DNA from: Flexivirga alba
GTDB taxonomy: Bacteria; Actinomycetota; Actinomycetes; Actinomycetales; Dermatophilaceae
Length of the DNA: 64,000 nt
Direction: 5' to 3'
NCBI RefSeq assembly: GCF_042661025.1
Contig: NZ_JBHSWH010000001.1
Location: forward strand, 868,001-932,000
Numbering within the stretch: position 1 is the stretch's first letter; each line of letters begins with the position of its first letter. The position numbers and the translations under genes were made by a program. The notes beneath the pieces are model-generated. The model was not told the DNA's origin, searched no databases, and saw nothing but the letters and a program-made list of their open reading frames with translations. Of the stretch, positions 37,761 through 45,919 are shown piece by piece.

Positions 37761-38669
37761 TCACCGATCCTGGGAAAGCTCCGTTGCTCCGATCGACTGA
37801 CTGGCCGCCCACGCCGCCAGCAGTTTGAGCCCGTCGTCCGTGGGCGAGCCGGGATCGGCGGTGTAGACGTTGAGCCGCAGGCCAGGTTCGGCCGGCATGT
37901 CCATGCCTTCGAAATTCAGGTCGAGCTCGCCAACAGCGGGGTGCCGCAGGCGTTTTCGGCCGCTGCGGTGGAACTTCACGTTGTGCGCAGCCCAGTTCTG
38001 CCGGAACAGCTCGCTCTTGGTGGACAGCTCACCGACGAGACTGTGCAGCTCGGTGTCGTACGGGTTGTGTCCGGCTTCGAGCCGCAGCATGGCTGCGGCG
38101 TCCTGCGCCATACGTTCGTACTCGATGAAGAAGTCCTGCGCGGCCGGGTCGAGGTACATGAAGCGGGTGGTGTTGGCCTTCCGGGTGCTCGTCGGCCCGG
38201 CGACGGCCGAGCGCAGCACCGGTGAATAGAGCGCTCGCGCAAGCTCATTCGTCGCGATGATGTCGTGCCGGGCATTGCGTACCCACGCCGGCGCTCCCGT
38301 GAACGCGTCCAACATCTGCTGTATGGCGGGCCGCACGCTAGTCGGCGTCGTGCGCGCGCGGCGGCGAGCACCGGGACCGGCGGCGCGGGCCAGCGCGAAG
38401 AGGTGCTCGCGCTCGGCCTCGTCCAGCTGCAGGGCGGAGGCAACACCGTCGAGGACGGAATCGGATGCGCCGGCGAGGTTGCCGCGCTCCATCCGCACGT
38501 AGTAGTCGATGCTCACACCGGCGAGCAACGCGACTTCCTCACGACGGAGCCCTGGGACCCGACGGTTGGTGCCGCCGTATGCCGGCAGCCCAGCCCGATC
38601 GGGAGTCACGCGGGCGCGGCGGGAGGACAGGAACTCCTTGACCTCGGCGCAGTGTTCGGCATCGTTCAT
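37761..38669 (-). CDS. XRE-family regulator with MmyB-like ligand domain
   Basis: A 302-residue helix-turn-helix protein. N-terminal LSSRRARVTPDRAGLPAYGG and VPGLRREEVALLAGVSIDYYVRMERG are the XRE/Cro DNA-binding part. The C-terminal MmyB-like fold contains FTGAPAWVRNARHDIIATNELARALY and NTTRFMYLDPAAQDFF, with a possible aromatic ligand pocket. ATG 38669 has -10 box TACCGT 6 bases upstream, a leaderless start. Divergent from the MFS/oxidoreductase cluster, which it probably represses until a small ligand binds. Confidence 0.9.
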   Translation of the reverse strand: MNDAEHCAEVKEFLSSRRARVTPDRAGLPAYGGTNRRVPGLRREEVALLAGVSIDYYVRMERGNLAGASDSVLDGVASALQLDEAEREHLFALARAAGPGARRRARTTPTSVRPAIQQMLDAFTGAPAWVRNARHDIIATNELARALYSPVLRSAVAGPTSTRKANTTRFMYLDPAAQDFFIEYERMAQDAAAMLRLEAGHNPYDTELHSLVGELSTKSELFRQNWAAHNVKFHRSGRKRLRHPAVGELDLNFEGMDMPAEPGLRLNVYTADPGSPTDDGLKLLAAWAASQSIGATELSQDR

Positions 38670-38675
38670 ATCTTC

Positions 38676-38681
38676 ACGGTA
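38676..38681 (-). promoter_or_regulatory. -10 box TACCGT of a leaderless XRE-regulator transcript
   Basis: Minus-strand TACCGT followed by GAAGAT and ATG 38669. There is no room for a Shine-Dalgarno sequence, so translation probably starts at the transcript's first base. Confidence 0.55.
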
Positions 38682-38770
38682 GGCGCCGACCAGCACCAGT
38701 GGGAGGTACTGGCGTTACCTGGAAGAACAGGCACTGCCGCCCGGCCGCCGCGACCCCGACAGTGGGTGTC

Positions 38771-40213
38771 GTGACAACAACGACGACTGCCCGAGCCGGG
38801 TCCGGTGCTGCCGAGACCACGCCTCGGAACACCCGGATGATCCTGGTCGTCATCCTGCTCAGCTACTTCATGATCCTGCTGGACAACAGCATCATCTTCA
38901 CCGGACTCCCGCAGATCCGTGCCTCATTCGGCTTCTCCGCCAGCGGCCTGGCGTGGGTGTCGGACGCCTACACGCTGGTCTTCGGGGGTCTCCTGCTTCT
39001 CGGGGCACGCGCCGGCGACCTGCTCGGCCGGCGCCGGGTCTTCATCGTCGGCCTGGCGATCTTCTCGCTCGCGTCGCTGCTCGTGGGCGTGGCTCCGACG
39101 GGTTGGTTCGCGGTCGCGGCTCGCGCCATACAGGGCATCGGGGCGGCGATCGTCGCGCCGTCGTCACTGTCGCTGCTGACGGCGTCGTTCCCGGCCGGCA
39201 GGGAACGTGTGAAGGCGATCGGTCTGTATGGCGCCACAGCTGGCATCGGAGCCAGCCTCGGCTTGGTGATCGGTGGTGCACTGGCGGCCGAAATTTCCTG
39301 GCGGGTGGGCTTTTTCATCAATGTCCCGATCGGCGTCGCCATGATGGTCCTCGCGCCGCGCTTCCTGCCGGAGACGCCGCGGCAACCGGGACGGTTCGAC
39401 GTCACCGGAGCGCTGACCGCGACGCTCGGCGTGGGCGCTCTGGTGTTCGGCATCATCCATGCGGCCGGCTCCGGATGGGGCGCACCGACCACCGTCGGAT
39501 CCGTCGTCATCGGCGCGGTGCTGATGGCAGCGCTCGTCGCCGGGGAGCGCCGGGCGCAGCAGCCGATCATGCCGTTGCGGCTCTTCGCGTCCCACGAACG
39601 CGTCGTCGGCTACCTGACGCGGATGCTCTACATGGCCGCGATGATGGGTTTCTTCTTCTTCACCTCGCAGTACATGCAAGGTGTGCTCGGATTCACTGCT
39701 CTCGCAGCGGGTTTCGGCTTCCTGCCGATGACGGTCGTCAACTTCGTGGTCGCAATGGCGGTGCCGCGGGTCACCCAACGGCTCGGACAGAACGTGCCGC
39801 TGGCGGCCGGCGTCGGACTCGCGGCGGTCGGGATGCTCTGGCTCGCACAGGTCGGCACGGGCAGTTCCTACTGGACCGCGGTCGCAGCACCGATGCTGCT
39901 GATCGGCATCGGCCAGGGGCTCGTCTTCGCCCCTGTCACCAGCCTCGGACTCGCCGGTGTCCAGTCGTCGGACGCCGGAGCCGCATCAGGCCTGATCAAC
40001 AGTTTCCACCAGGTGGGCTCCGCGGTCGGTCTCGGTGTGCTCGTCACGGTGTCGGCTCACGCCGGCGCCGGGCGCGACACCGCGTCGGCCGTGCTCACCG
40101 CACAGGTCCATGTCGCGCTCGAGGTCGCCGCCGCGATCCTCGCTCTCGCGCTGCTCGTCGTGCTGACCCTCTTCATTACCAAACTGATTCGGCTACGCCG
40201 CACCAATCACTGA
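38771..40213 (+). CDS. MFS exporter, EmrB/QacA (DHA2) type
   Basis: About 480 residues with some 14 hydrophobic segments. LLDNSIIFTGLPQIRASFG is motif D1, GARAGDLLGRRRVFIVG motif A, and AIQGIGAAIVAPSSLSL motif C-like. Start taken at GTG 38771 (TTTTTARAG leader); the frame extends upstream to 38699 without support. Divergent from the XRE regulator with a 101-base intergenic region. First gene of a plus-strand run continuing into an alcohol dehydrogenase 34 bases later. It probably exports a toxic compound or a substrate of the downstream oxidoreductases. Confidence 0.9.
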   Translation: MTTTTTARAGSGAAETTPRNTRMILVVILLSYFMILLDNSIIFTGLPQIRASFGFSASGLAWVSDAYTLVFGGLLLLGARAGDLLGRRRVFIVGLAIFSLASLLVGVAPTGWFAVAARAIQGIGAAIVAPSSLSLLTASFPAGRERVKAIGLYGATAGIGASLGLVIGGALAAEISWRVGFFINVPIGVAMMVLAPRFLPETPRQPGRFDVTGALTATLGVGALVFGIIHAAGSGWGAPTTVGSVVIGAVLMAALVAGERRAQQPIMPLRLFASHERVVGYLTRMLYMAAMMGFFFFTSQYMQGVLGFTALAAGFGFLPMTVVNFVVAMAVPRVTQRLGQNVPLAAGVGLAAVGMLWLAQVGTGSSYWTAVAAPMLLIGIGQGLVFAPVTSLGLAGVQSSDAGAASGLINSFHQVGSAVGLGVLVTVSAHAGAGRDTASAVLTAQVHVALEVAAAILALALLVVLTLFITKLIRLRRTNH

Positions 40214-40247
40214 CCCACACCACCCCTCCCGAAGGAGCTACCCACCC

Positions 40248-41282
40248 ATGCGCGCAACCCTCATCTACGGCGCCGGCGACATTCGCATCGAGGAAGTCCC
40301 GGACCCGACCATCCAGCAGCCCACCGACGCGGTCGTGCGCGTCGTACAGTCCTGCATCTGCGGGTCGGACCTGTGGCCCTACGGCAGCAAGGAGCCGAGC
40401 CCGACCGGTGCTCGCATCGGCCACGAGTTCCTCGGCGTGGTCGAGGAACTCGGCAGCGAGGTGACCGGGCTGCGGCGCGGCGACCTGGTCGTGGCCCCGT
40501 TCGTCTGGAGCGACAACACCTGCGAGTTCTGCCAGGAGGGGCTGCAGACCTCCTGCCTGCACGGCGGCAGCTGGGGCGGCACCGAACTGGACGGCGGTCA
40601 GGGCGAAGCGGTCCGGGTGCCGCAGGCATCGGGCACCCTCGTAAAGCTGCCGGTCAGCGAGGACTCCGCGCTGCTGCCGTCGCTGCTCACTCTCTCCGAC
40701 GTCTTCTCGACCGGCCACCACTGCGCGGTCACGGCGGGAGTCAACGCCGGCACGGACGTGACCGTCATCGGTGACGGCGCCGTCGGCCTGATGGCCGTGA
40801 TGGCGGCCAAAAGGCTTGGTGCCGAACGAATCATCCTGATGGGCCGGCACAAGGACCGCACCGACCTGGGTCGCGAGTTCGGCGCCTCCGACGTCGTCGC
40901 CGAGCGTGGTGCCGAAGGCATCGAGAGGGTGCGCGAGCTGACCGGCGGCCGCGGCACCCGCACCGTGCTGGAGTGCGTCGGCCTACGGCCCGCGATCGAG
41001 ACGGCATACGCCGTCGTCCGTGACGGCGGAACGATCTCTCGCGTCGGTGCACCGCAGTATGGCGAGGTCCCTGCGGACTTCGGCACCTTCCTGCGCAACG
41101 TCACCCTCACCGGTGGAGTCGCGCCGGCCCGGGCCTACATCGAGGAGCTGCTGCCCGACGTGCTCGACGGCACCTTGCAACCCGGCAAGGTCTTCACCGA
41201 CACCGTCGACCTGGACGGCGTCCCAGCCGGGTATGAGGCAATGAAGGACCGCAAGGCACTGAAGGTGTTGGTGAAGCCATGA
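40248..41282 (+). CDS. Zinc-dependent alcohol dehydrogenase (MDR family)
   Basis: NAD(P)-dependent medium-chain dehydrogenase of 344 residues. Catalytic zinc ligands are in CICGSDLW and RIGHEFLG. The lobe NTCEFCQEGLQTSC keeps three Cys of the usual four-Cys structural zinc site. The Rossmann fold is DVTVIGDGAVGLMAVMAAKRLGA. ATG 40248 follows AAGGAG. The stop overlaps the next start (ATGA). Part of the cluster MFS-ADH-DUF2255-cupin-AKR-VOC, likely for detoxification of an aldehyde or alcohol. The third-ligand substitution in the structural site is worth noting. Confidence 0.9.
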   Translation: MRATLIYGAGDIRIEEVPDPTIQQPTDAVVRVVQSCICGSDLWPYGSKEPSPTGARIGHEFLGVVEELGSEVTGLRRGDLVVAPFVWSDNTCEFCQEGLQTSCLHGGSWGGTELDGGQGEAVRVPQASGTLVKLPVSEDSALLPSLLTLSDVFSTGHHCAVTAGVNAGTDVTVIGDGAVGLMAVMAAKRLGAERIILMGRHKDRTDLGREFGASDVVAERGAEGIERVRELTGGRGTRTVLECVGLRPAIETAYAVVRDGGTISRVGAPQYGEVPADFGTFLRNVTLTGGVAPARAYIEELLPDVLDGTLQPGKVFTDTVDLDGVPAGYEAMKDRKALKVLVKP

Positions 41283-41668
41283 GCAACTGGAGCACAGCAG
41301 AACTGAACGCGATCGACAGCGTCGATGAAGTCGTCATCGCCACCCGGCGGCGCGACGGCAGCCTGCGCTCGGACCGGATCGTCTGGCTCGTCCGCCACGA
41401 CGATGCGGTCTACGTGCGCTCGGTGAACGGCACGACCGCAGCGTGGTACCGCGGTGTGCAGACCGCGCATCAAGGTCGCCTCGGCGCAGGATCGGTGGAC
41501 CGGGACATCGTCTTCGTCGAGGTGGGCGACCACGTGGGGCAACCCACCGCGCTGGACGACGCGCTCGATGCGGCATACCGCTCGAAATACGGGAAGTGGT
41601 CCGGGCCGGTCGCCAGCATCACCAGCGACGTCGCCCGCGAGACCACGCTGCGCGTCGACCCCGCCTGA
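41279..41668 (+). CDS. DUF2255 protein
   Basis: 129 residues. VDEVVIATRRRDGSLRSDRIVWLVRHDDAVYVRS is the DUF2255 signature, a split-barrel fold related to flavin/F420-binding proteins. RGVQTAHQGRLGAGSVDRDIVFVEV and YRSKYGKWSGPVASI complete the domain. ATG overlaps the alcohol dehydrogenase stop (ATGA), so the two are coupled. It may bind a deazaflavin or flavin in the redox cluster, but this is inference. Confidence 0.85.
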   Translation: MSNWSTAELNAIDSVDEVVIATRRRDGSLRSDRIVWLVRHDDAVYVRSVNGTTAAWYRGVQTAHQGRLGAGSVDRDIVFVEVGDHVGQPTALDDALDAAYRSKYGKWSGPVASITSDVARETTLRVDPA

Positions 41669-41690
41669 CAACCACCACAAGGAGACACCC

Positions 41691-42101
41691 ATGAACAAGA
41701 ACCCCCGCAACGAGACTGTGAAGACACCTGCAGAGAACTTCGTCGGCGACGTGTGGCTCGATCCGGTGTTCAACGGCGACGGGACATCCCAATTGGTCTG
41801 CGGACACGTGCGATTCACGCCCGGCGCACGCACCAACTGGCACTCGCACGCCAACGGCCAGCTGCTGGTGTGCACCGACGGCGTCGGCCTGGTTGGCACC
41901 CGGGACGGCCGCACGATCGTGCTGCGCGCCGGCGAGAGCGTGTGGACGCCGGCTGGTGAGGAGCACTTCCACGGCGGCACCGCGGACAACATGATGTGCC
42001 ATTACGCAATCCTCGACGCAGCCGGCGACGGCGACGCCACGACCTGGCTCGACCCGGTCACCGACGAGCAGTTCGCTGCGGCCAACGCCGTGGCCGGGTG
42101 A
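41691..42101 (+). CDS. Cupin-fold protein
   Basis: 136 residues. GHVRFTPGARTNWHSHANGQLLVC is cupin motif 1 (metal-binding HxH and a Gln where Glu usually stands), and GESVWTPAGEEHFHGG is motif 2. ATG 41691 follows AAGGAGA. It resembles the (R)-mandelonitrile lyase-like/carboxymuconolactone-associated cupins that often pair with aldo/keto reductases, and the next gene is one. Likely a small-molecule-processing metalloprotein. Confidence 0.88.
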   Translation: MNKNPRNETVKTPAENFVGDVWLDPVFNGDGTSQLVCGHVRFTPGARTNWHSHANGQLLVCTDGVGLVGTRDGRTIVLRAGESVWTPAGEEHFHGGTADNMMCHYAILDAAGDGDATTWLDPVTDEQFAAANAVAG

Positions 42102-42162
42102 GCCCACGACCGCGCCAACTGCCCTGGAAACCGTTGAAATCCAATCCCTTTCAAGGAGAGTC

Positions 42163-43041
42163 ATGAACAGCTACACCCTGAACAACCAGATCACCATCCC
42201 AGCACTCGGCTTCGGCGTCTTCCAGTCCCCGCCGGAGGAGACCACCGCCGCCGCCGCGTCCGCGCTCGACGCCGGGTACCGGCACATCGACACCGCCGCG
42301 GCATACGGCAACGAGCGGGAGGTCGGTGCCGCCATACGCGAATCAGGCGTGGACCGCTCCGAGATCTTCCTCGAGACGAAGGTTTGGATCAGCGACTACG
42401 GGTATGACGAGACGCTGCACGCGTTCGACAAGAGCGCCGGCAAGCTCGGCGTCGACCAGGTCGATCTGCTGATCCTGCACCAGGCGCTGCCGGCCGAGTT
42501 CGACAAGACGCTCGAGGCGTACCGCGCACTGGAGAAGCTGCTCGCGGACGGCAAGGTCCGCGCGATCGGCGTCAGCAACTTCATGGTCGAGCACCTCACC
42601 CGCCTGCTCGACTCGGCCCAGATCGTGCCGGCAGTCAACCAGATCGAGGTGCATCCCTACTTTCAGCAACGCACGGTGCAGGACTTCGGCGCCGAGCACG
42701 GCATCCTCACCCAGGCCTGGTCACCCATCGGCGGGATCACCTTCTACCGCGACGGCCAGCACACCAGCACCCTGCAGGACCCGACCATCACCGGCATCGC
42801 GACGGCACACAACAAGAGCGCCGCCCAGGTGATGCTGCGCTGGCACGTGCAGGAGGGCCGTCAGGTCATCCCGAAGTCGGTCAAGCCGGCTCGGATCGCC
42901 GAGAACATCGACGTGTTCGACTTCGACCTGACAGCTGAAGAGCTGCGGGCCATCGACGGTCTCGACACCGGTGTCCGCGGCGGACCTGAACCCGACGCGA
43001 TCACCCTCGCCGCCTTCGGCCGGGATATCCCGGAGGCCTGA
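42163..43041 (+). CDS. Aldo/keto reductase
   Basis: NADPH-dependent carbonyl reductase of 292 residues. GVFQSPPEETTAAAASALDAGYRHIDTAAAYGNE contains the catalytic Asp/Tyr. VWISDYGYDETLHAF, LLILHQALPAEFDK (His of the tetrad) and GVSNFMVEHL follow. QVIPKSVKPARIAENIDVFDF is the NADPH phosphate-binding segment. ATG 42163 follows AAGGAGAG. It belongs to the DkgA/2,5-diketogluconate-reductase-like group, in the redox cluster. Confidence 0.93.
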   Translation: MNSYTLNNQITIPALGFGVFQSPPEETTAAAASALDAGYRHIDTAAAYGNEREVGAAIRESGVDRSEIFLETKVWISDYGYDETLHAFDKSAGKLGVDQVDLLILHQALPAEFDKTLEAYRALEKLLADGKVRAIGVSNFMVEHLTRLLDSAQIVPAVNQIEVHPYFQQRTVQDFGAEHGILTQAWSPIGGITFYRDGQHTSTLQDPTITGIATAHNKSAAQVMLRWHVQEGRQVIPKSVKPARIAENIDVFDFDLTAEELRAIDGLDTGVRGGPEPDAITLAAFGRDIPEA

Positions 43042-43128
43042 TTGCTGACAGCCGCGCTGCCGACCGATGAGTTTCGCCAGTGACGCGGGTCGTAGTTGGT
43101 GCCAGCATTGCTTTCCAGGAGGTGCACC

Positions 43129-43521
43129 ATGCCAGTGACCAAGACCGCGCTCCGCGGGATCAGCCTCGTCTGCGTGTCGACGCCCGATCAGGACAAGGCC
43201 GTGACGTTCTACGAATCGATCGGCTTCGAGAAGCGCACCGACGAACCGTTCGGCGGTGGATACCGGTGGATCGAGATGTATCCGCCCGAGGGCGACACAG
43301 GCATCGCCCTCGCTCCGCCACCGGAAGGGACCACCTTCGAGCCGGCCCAGACCGGCATCACCCTCACCACCACTGACGTCGAGGCCGTGCACGCCGACAT
43401 GGTGGCCAAGGGTGTCGACGTGGACGCCGAGATCTCCCGGATGGGCGACCCCGTGCCGCCGATGTTCTGGTTCCGCGACACGAGCGGCCACAGCCTGATG
43501 GTGGTCGAAGACGCTGACTGA
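43129..43521 (+). CDS. VOC-family (glyoxalase/bleomycin-resistance) protein
   Basis: 130 residues. RGISLVCVSTPDQDKAVTFYESIGFEKR is the first beta-alpha-beta-beta-beta module, and PPMFWFRDTSGHSLMVVED the second with a conserved metal Glu. GGAGGTGC precedes ATG 43129. The stop overlaps the start region of the sigma factor. VOC enzymes include glyoxalase I and dioxygenases, and next to carbonyl reductases a toxic-aldehyde role is reasonable. Confidence 0.88.
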   Translation: MPVTKTALRGISLVCVSTPDQDKAVTFYESIGFEKRTDEPFGGGYRWIEMYPPEGDTGIALAPPPEGTTFEPAQTGITLTTTDVEAVHADMVAKGVDVDAEISRMGDPVPPMFWFRDTSGHSLMVVEDAD

Positions 43522-44575
43522 AAACACTGACCAGGACGTCGATTTCGCCGCTCTGGTCGAACGGCACCGAGCCGAGCTCCACGCGCACTGCTACCGGATG
43601 CTCGGCTCGGTGTATGACGCCGACGACGCCGTCCAGGACACGCTGATCCGCGCCTGGCGGGGCGCTGCCGGGCTGCGGGACGGCCACGCGGTGCGGTCCT
43701 GGCTCTATACCATCGCGACGAACGTGTGCCTGACCGAGTTGCGTCGTCGCAGCCGACGAGGACTCCCGCACGACTTCTCGCCCGCCGCGGAGCCGCACAC
43801 CCCACCGGGAATACCGATGGCCGAATCCGTATGGATAGAGCCATATCCGGACAGTTCGCTGCCCCCGGGCAAGGCCTCGCCGGAAGCGGCATACGACCAA
43901 CGTGAGGCGGTGGAACTCGCGTTCATCGCCGCCTTGCAGCACCTGAACGCGCGCCAGCGCGCAGTCCTCATCCTGCGCGACGTGCTCGGCTTCAGCGCCG
44001 CCGAGGCCGCGACCTGCCTGTCGACGACCGTCGCCTCGGTCAACAGCGGGTTGCAGCGTGCCCGGGCCGCCGTCGGCGAGCGCGTGCCACAGCGGACCCA
44101 GCAAGCGACCGTGCGGGCGCTCGGCGACGATGCGTTGCGGGGGCTCGTCGAGCGGTATGTCGCGGCCTGGGAGACGTGTGACGTCGCGGCGTTCACCGCC
44201 ATACTCACCGAGGACGTGACGTTCGCGATGCCGCCGCTGGCGACCTGGTACACCCCGCGCACATCGGTCGAGACCTGGGCACGCGAGTCGCCGTTGAATG
44301 GCGAATGGCGCTGGAAGGTCACGCTTTCCAGCGCGAACGCGCAGCCTGCGCTCGCGTTCTACGCCTGGGACGAGGCGGCGCGGACTCATCTGCCGTTCGC
44401 GCTCAACGTGCTGACGTTGCGCGGTGACCGGGTTTGCGATGTGACCGCGTTCATCGTGCGGTCGACGGATGCTCCCGATGACGGTTCGTACCAACGCTTT
44501 CCGGAGCAACCGATGGATCAGCGGAGCCTGAGCGCGACCTACGAGCGTTTCGGGCTACCGGCCCGACTCGACTGA
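43514..44575 (+). CDS. ECF sigma factor with C-terminal SnoaL-like domain (SigG/SigJ type)
   Basis: Region 2 starts FAALVERHRAELHAHCYRM and continues LGSVYDADDAVQDTLIRAWRG; region 4 is AFIAALQHLNARQRAVLILRDVLGFSAAEAA. The C-terminus (LVERYVAAWETCDVAAFTAILTED, MPPLATWYTPRTSV) is a SnoaL-like fold seen in ECF41/SigJ-type factors, where it acts as built-in regulator. The only ATG, 43598, would delete half of region 2.1. The conserved part begins at CTG 43514 (TENTDQDVDFAALV), overlapping the VOC stop, and no ATG/GTG/TTG lies in frame there. Either CTG is the start or one base is miscalled. About 350 residues. Confidence 0.85.
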   Translation: MTENTDQDVDFAALVERHRAELHAHCYRMLGSVYDADDAVQDTLIRAWRGAAGLRDGHAVRSWLYTIATNVCLTELRRRSRRGLPHDFSPAAEPHTPPGIPMAESVWIEPYPDSSLPPGKASPEAAYDQREAVELAFIAALQHLNARQRAVLILRDVLGFSAAEAATCLSTTVASVNSGLQRARAAVGERVPQRTQQATVRALGDDALRGLVERYVAAWETCDVAAFTAILTEDVTFAMPPLATWYTPRTSVETWARESPLNGEWRWKVTLSSANAQPALAFYAWDEAARTHLPFALNVLTLRGDRVCDVTAFIVRSTDAPDDGSYQRFPEQPMDQRSLSATYERFGLPARLD

Positions 44576-44584
44576 GCGCACCGG

Positions 44585-45835
44585 TCAGGCGGCCTGCGTC
44601 CGCCGGAGCACGAGCGGGACGAACGCGACGAGTGCGACGGCTTGAGCCACTGACGTGAACACGATGATCGCGGTGACCGAAACGTCATAGAGGGCGCCGA
44701 TCGCCGCTGATCCGACGAGCCACGCAACGCCATACACGGCGGCGAAGATCCCGTAACCCGAGCCGCGACGGCTCGCGGGGACGATGTCGGCGACGGCCGC
44801 TTTCATCGTCGACTCGTGCACGCCCATCGCAGCACCCCAGACGACTGCGCCCGTCCACACCAGCGCGACGTTCGTGGAGAAAGACAGGGCCGGCACCGCC
44901 GCGGCGAGCAGCGGGAGAACCACCAGGCCACGCAGGCCCACCCGGTCATACATCCACCCGGAAGCCAGCGCTGCCAATGCGTCGACACCCATGGCAACCG
45001 CGTAGATGATCGGGATCTGATAGGTCGGCACGACGTGTCGCACCTGCAGGTGGAACGCCAGCACCGCGAACGTGGCGTAGCCGAGCATGGTCAGCGCAGT
45101 GAATGCGCTGTAGCCCCAGAACCGGGTGGACAACCTCGGCCGTTCCGCCTGCAGCAGAACGGTTTCCGCGCCGCGCGGGGTGGCTCGCTCCTGCTCGTAG
45201 GCTTCCGGATGGGGCGCGCCGCGCCGCAGGAAGGCGAGAACGACCAGACTCGCCACTGCGGGGATCGCGAGCACGGCGAAGCCGAGCCGATACCCCGACA
45301 GGGCAACCATCGCAGCGACGGTCAGCGGCCCCACGACGGCACCCGCCTGGTCGAGCGCTTCCTGGATCGCGAACGCCCGACCTCGACCGATGCTGCTGCT
45401 GGCGGCGGCCAGCATCGTGCCCTTGGCGGGACTTCGCACTGCCTTGCCGAAGCGTTCGCCGATAACCAGGACCACGACCTGCCACAGCAGGTTGCCGACT
45501 GCGAGCAGCGGCACCGCAACCATGGTGATCGCGTATCCCGCGATCGTGATCGGCCAGGGCCGGCGGGTCCGGTCCGTCAGCGGCCCGGACACCAGCCGGA
45601 AAAGCAACGCCACGGCCTCCCCCGCTCCGGTGACGAGACCGACCAGGGCGGCGCTGGCTCCGAACGTGGCCAGGTAGGGCCCGACCACCGATCGGGCGCC
45701 TTCGTAGACGAAGTCGCCCAGCCCGGCAACCACGCCGAAGCCCAGGACGAAACGCATGGGAGTCAGGCGGTTCGAGCCTGCCCCGTCGGTCGAGGTCGCA
45801 TCTTCTGCCGGGTGGCTCACCGGATCAGTGTTCAC
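44585..45835 (-). CDS. MFS transporter (12-TM)
   Basis: 416 residues with about 12 hydrophobic segments. FVYEGARSVVGPYLATFGAS and GPLTDRTRRPWPITIAGYA (motif A-like) open the fold; the C-terminal half has SGWMYDRVGLRGLVVLPLL (second motif A) and VPASRRGSGYGIFAAVYG. It resembles actinobacterial MFS proteins of the YfcJ-like group. GTG or ATG 45835 begins NTDPVSHPAED; the first 25 residues are hydrophilic. Convergent with the sigma-factor gene. Substrate unknown. Confidence 0.88.
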   Translation of the reverse strand: MNTDPVSHPAEDATSTDGAGSNRLTPMRFVLGFGVVAGLGDFVYEGARSVVGPYLATFGASAALVGLVTGAGEAVALLFRLVSGPLTDRTRRPWPITIAGYAITMVAVPLLAVGNLLWQVVVLVIGERFGKAVRSPAKGTMLAAASSSIGRGRAFAIQEALDQAGAVVGPLTVAAMVALSGYRLGFAVLAIPAVASLVVLAFLRRGAPHPEAYEQERATPRGAETVLLQAERPRLSTRFWGYSAFTALTMLGYATFAVLAFHLQVRHVVPTYQIPIIYAVAMGVDALAALASGWMYDRVGLRGLVVLPLLAAAVPALSFSTNVALVWTGAVVWGAAMGVHESTMKAAVADIVPASRRGSGYGIFAAVYGVAWLVGSAAIGALYDVSVTAIIVFTSVAQAVALVAFVPLVLRRTQAA

Positions 45836-45919
45836 CCTCGAACTGGGGGCGCGACTCAGACTCAGCGTCCGAGCTATTGGGCGAAGAGGCGAGTGTCGAC
45901 GCGCTCCGATGCACTCGGC

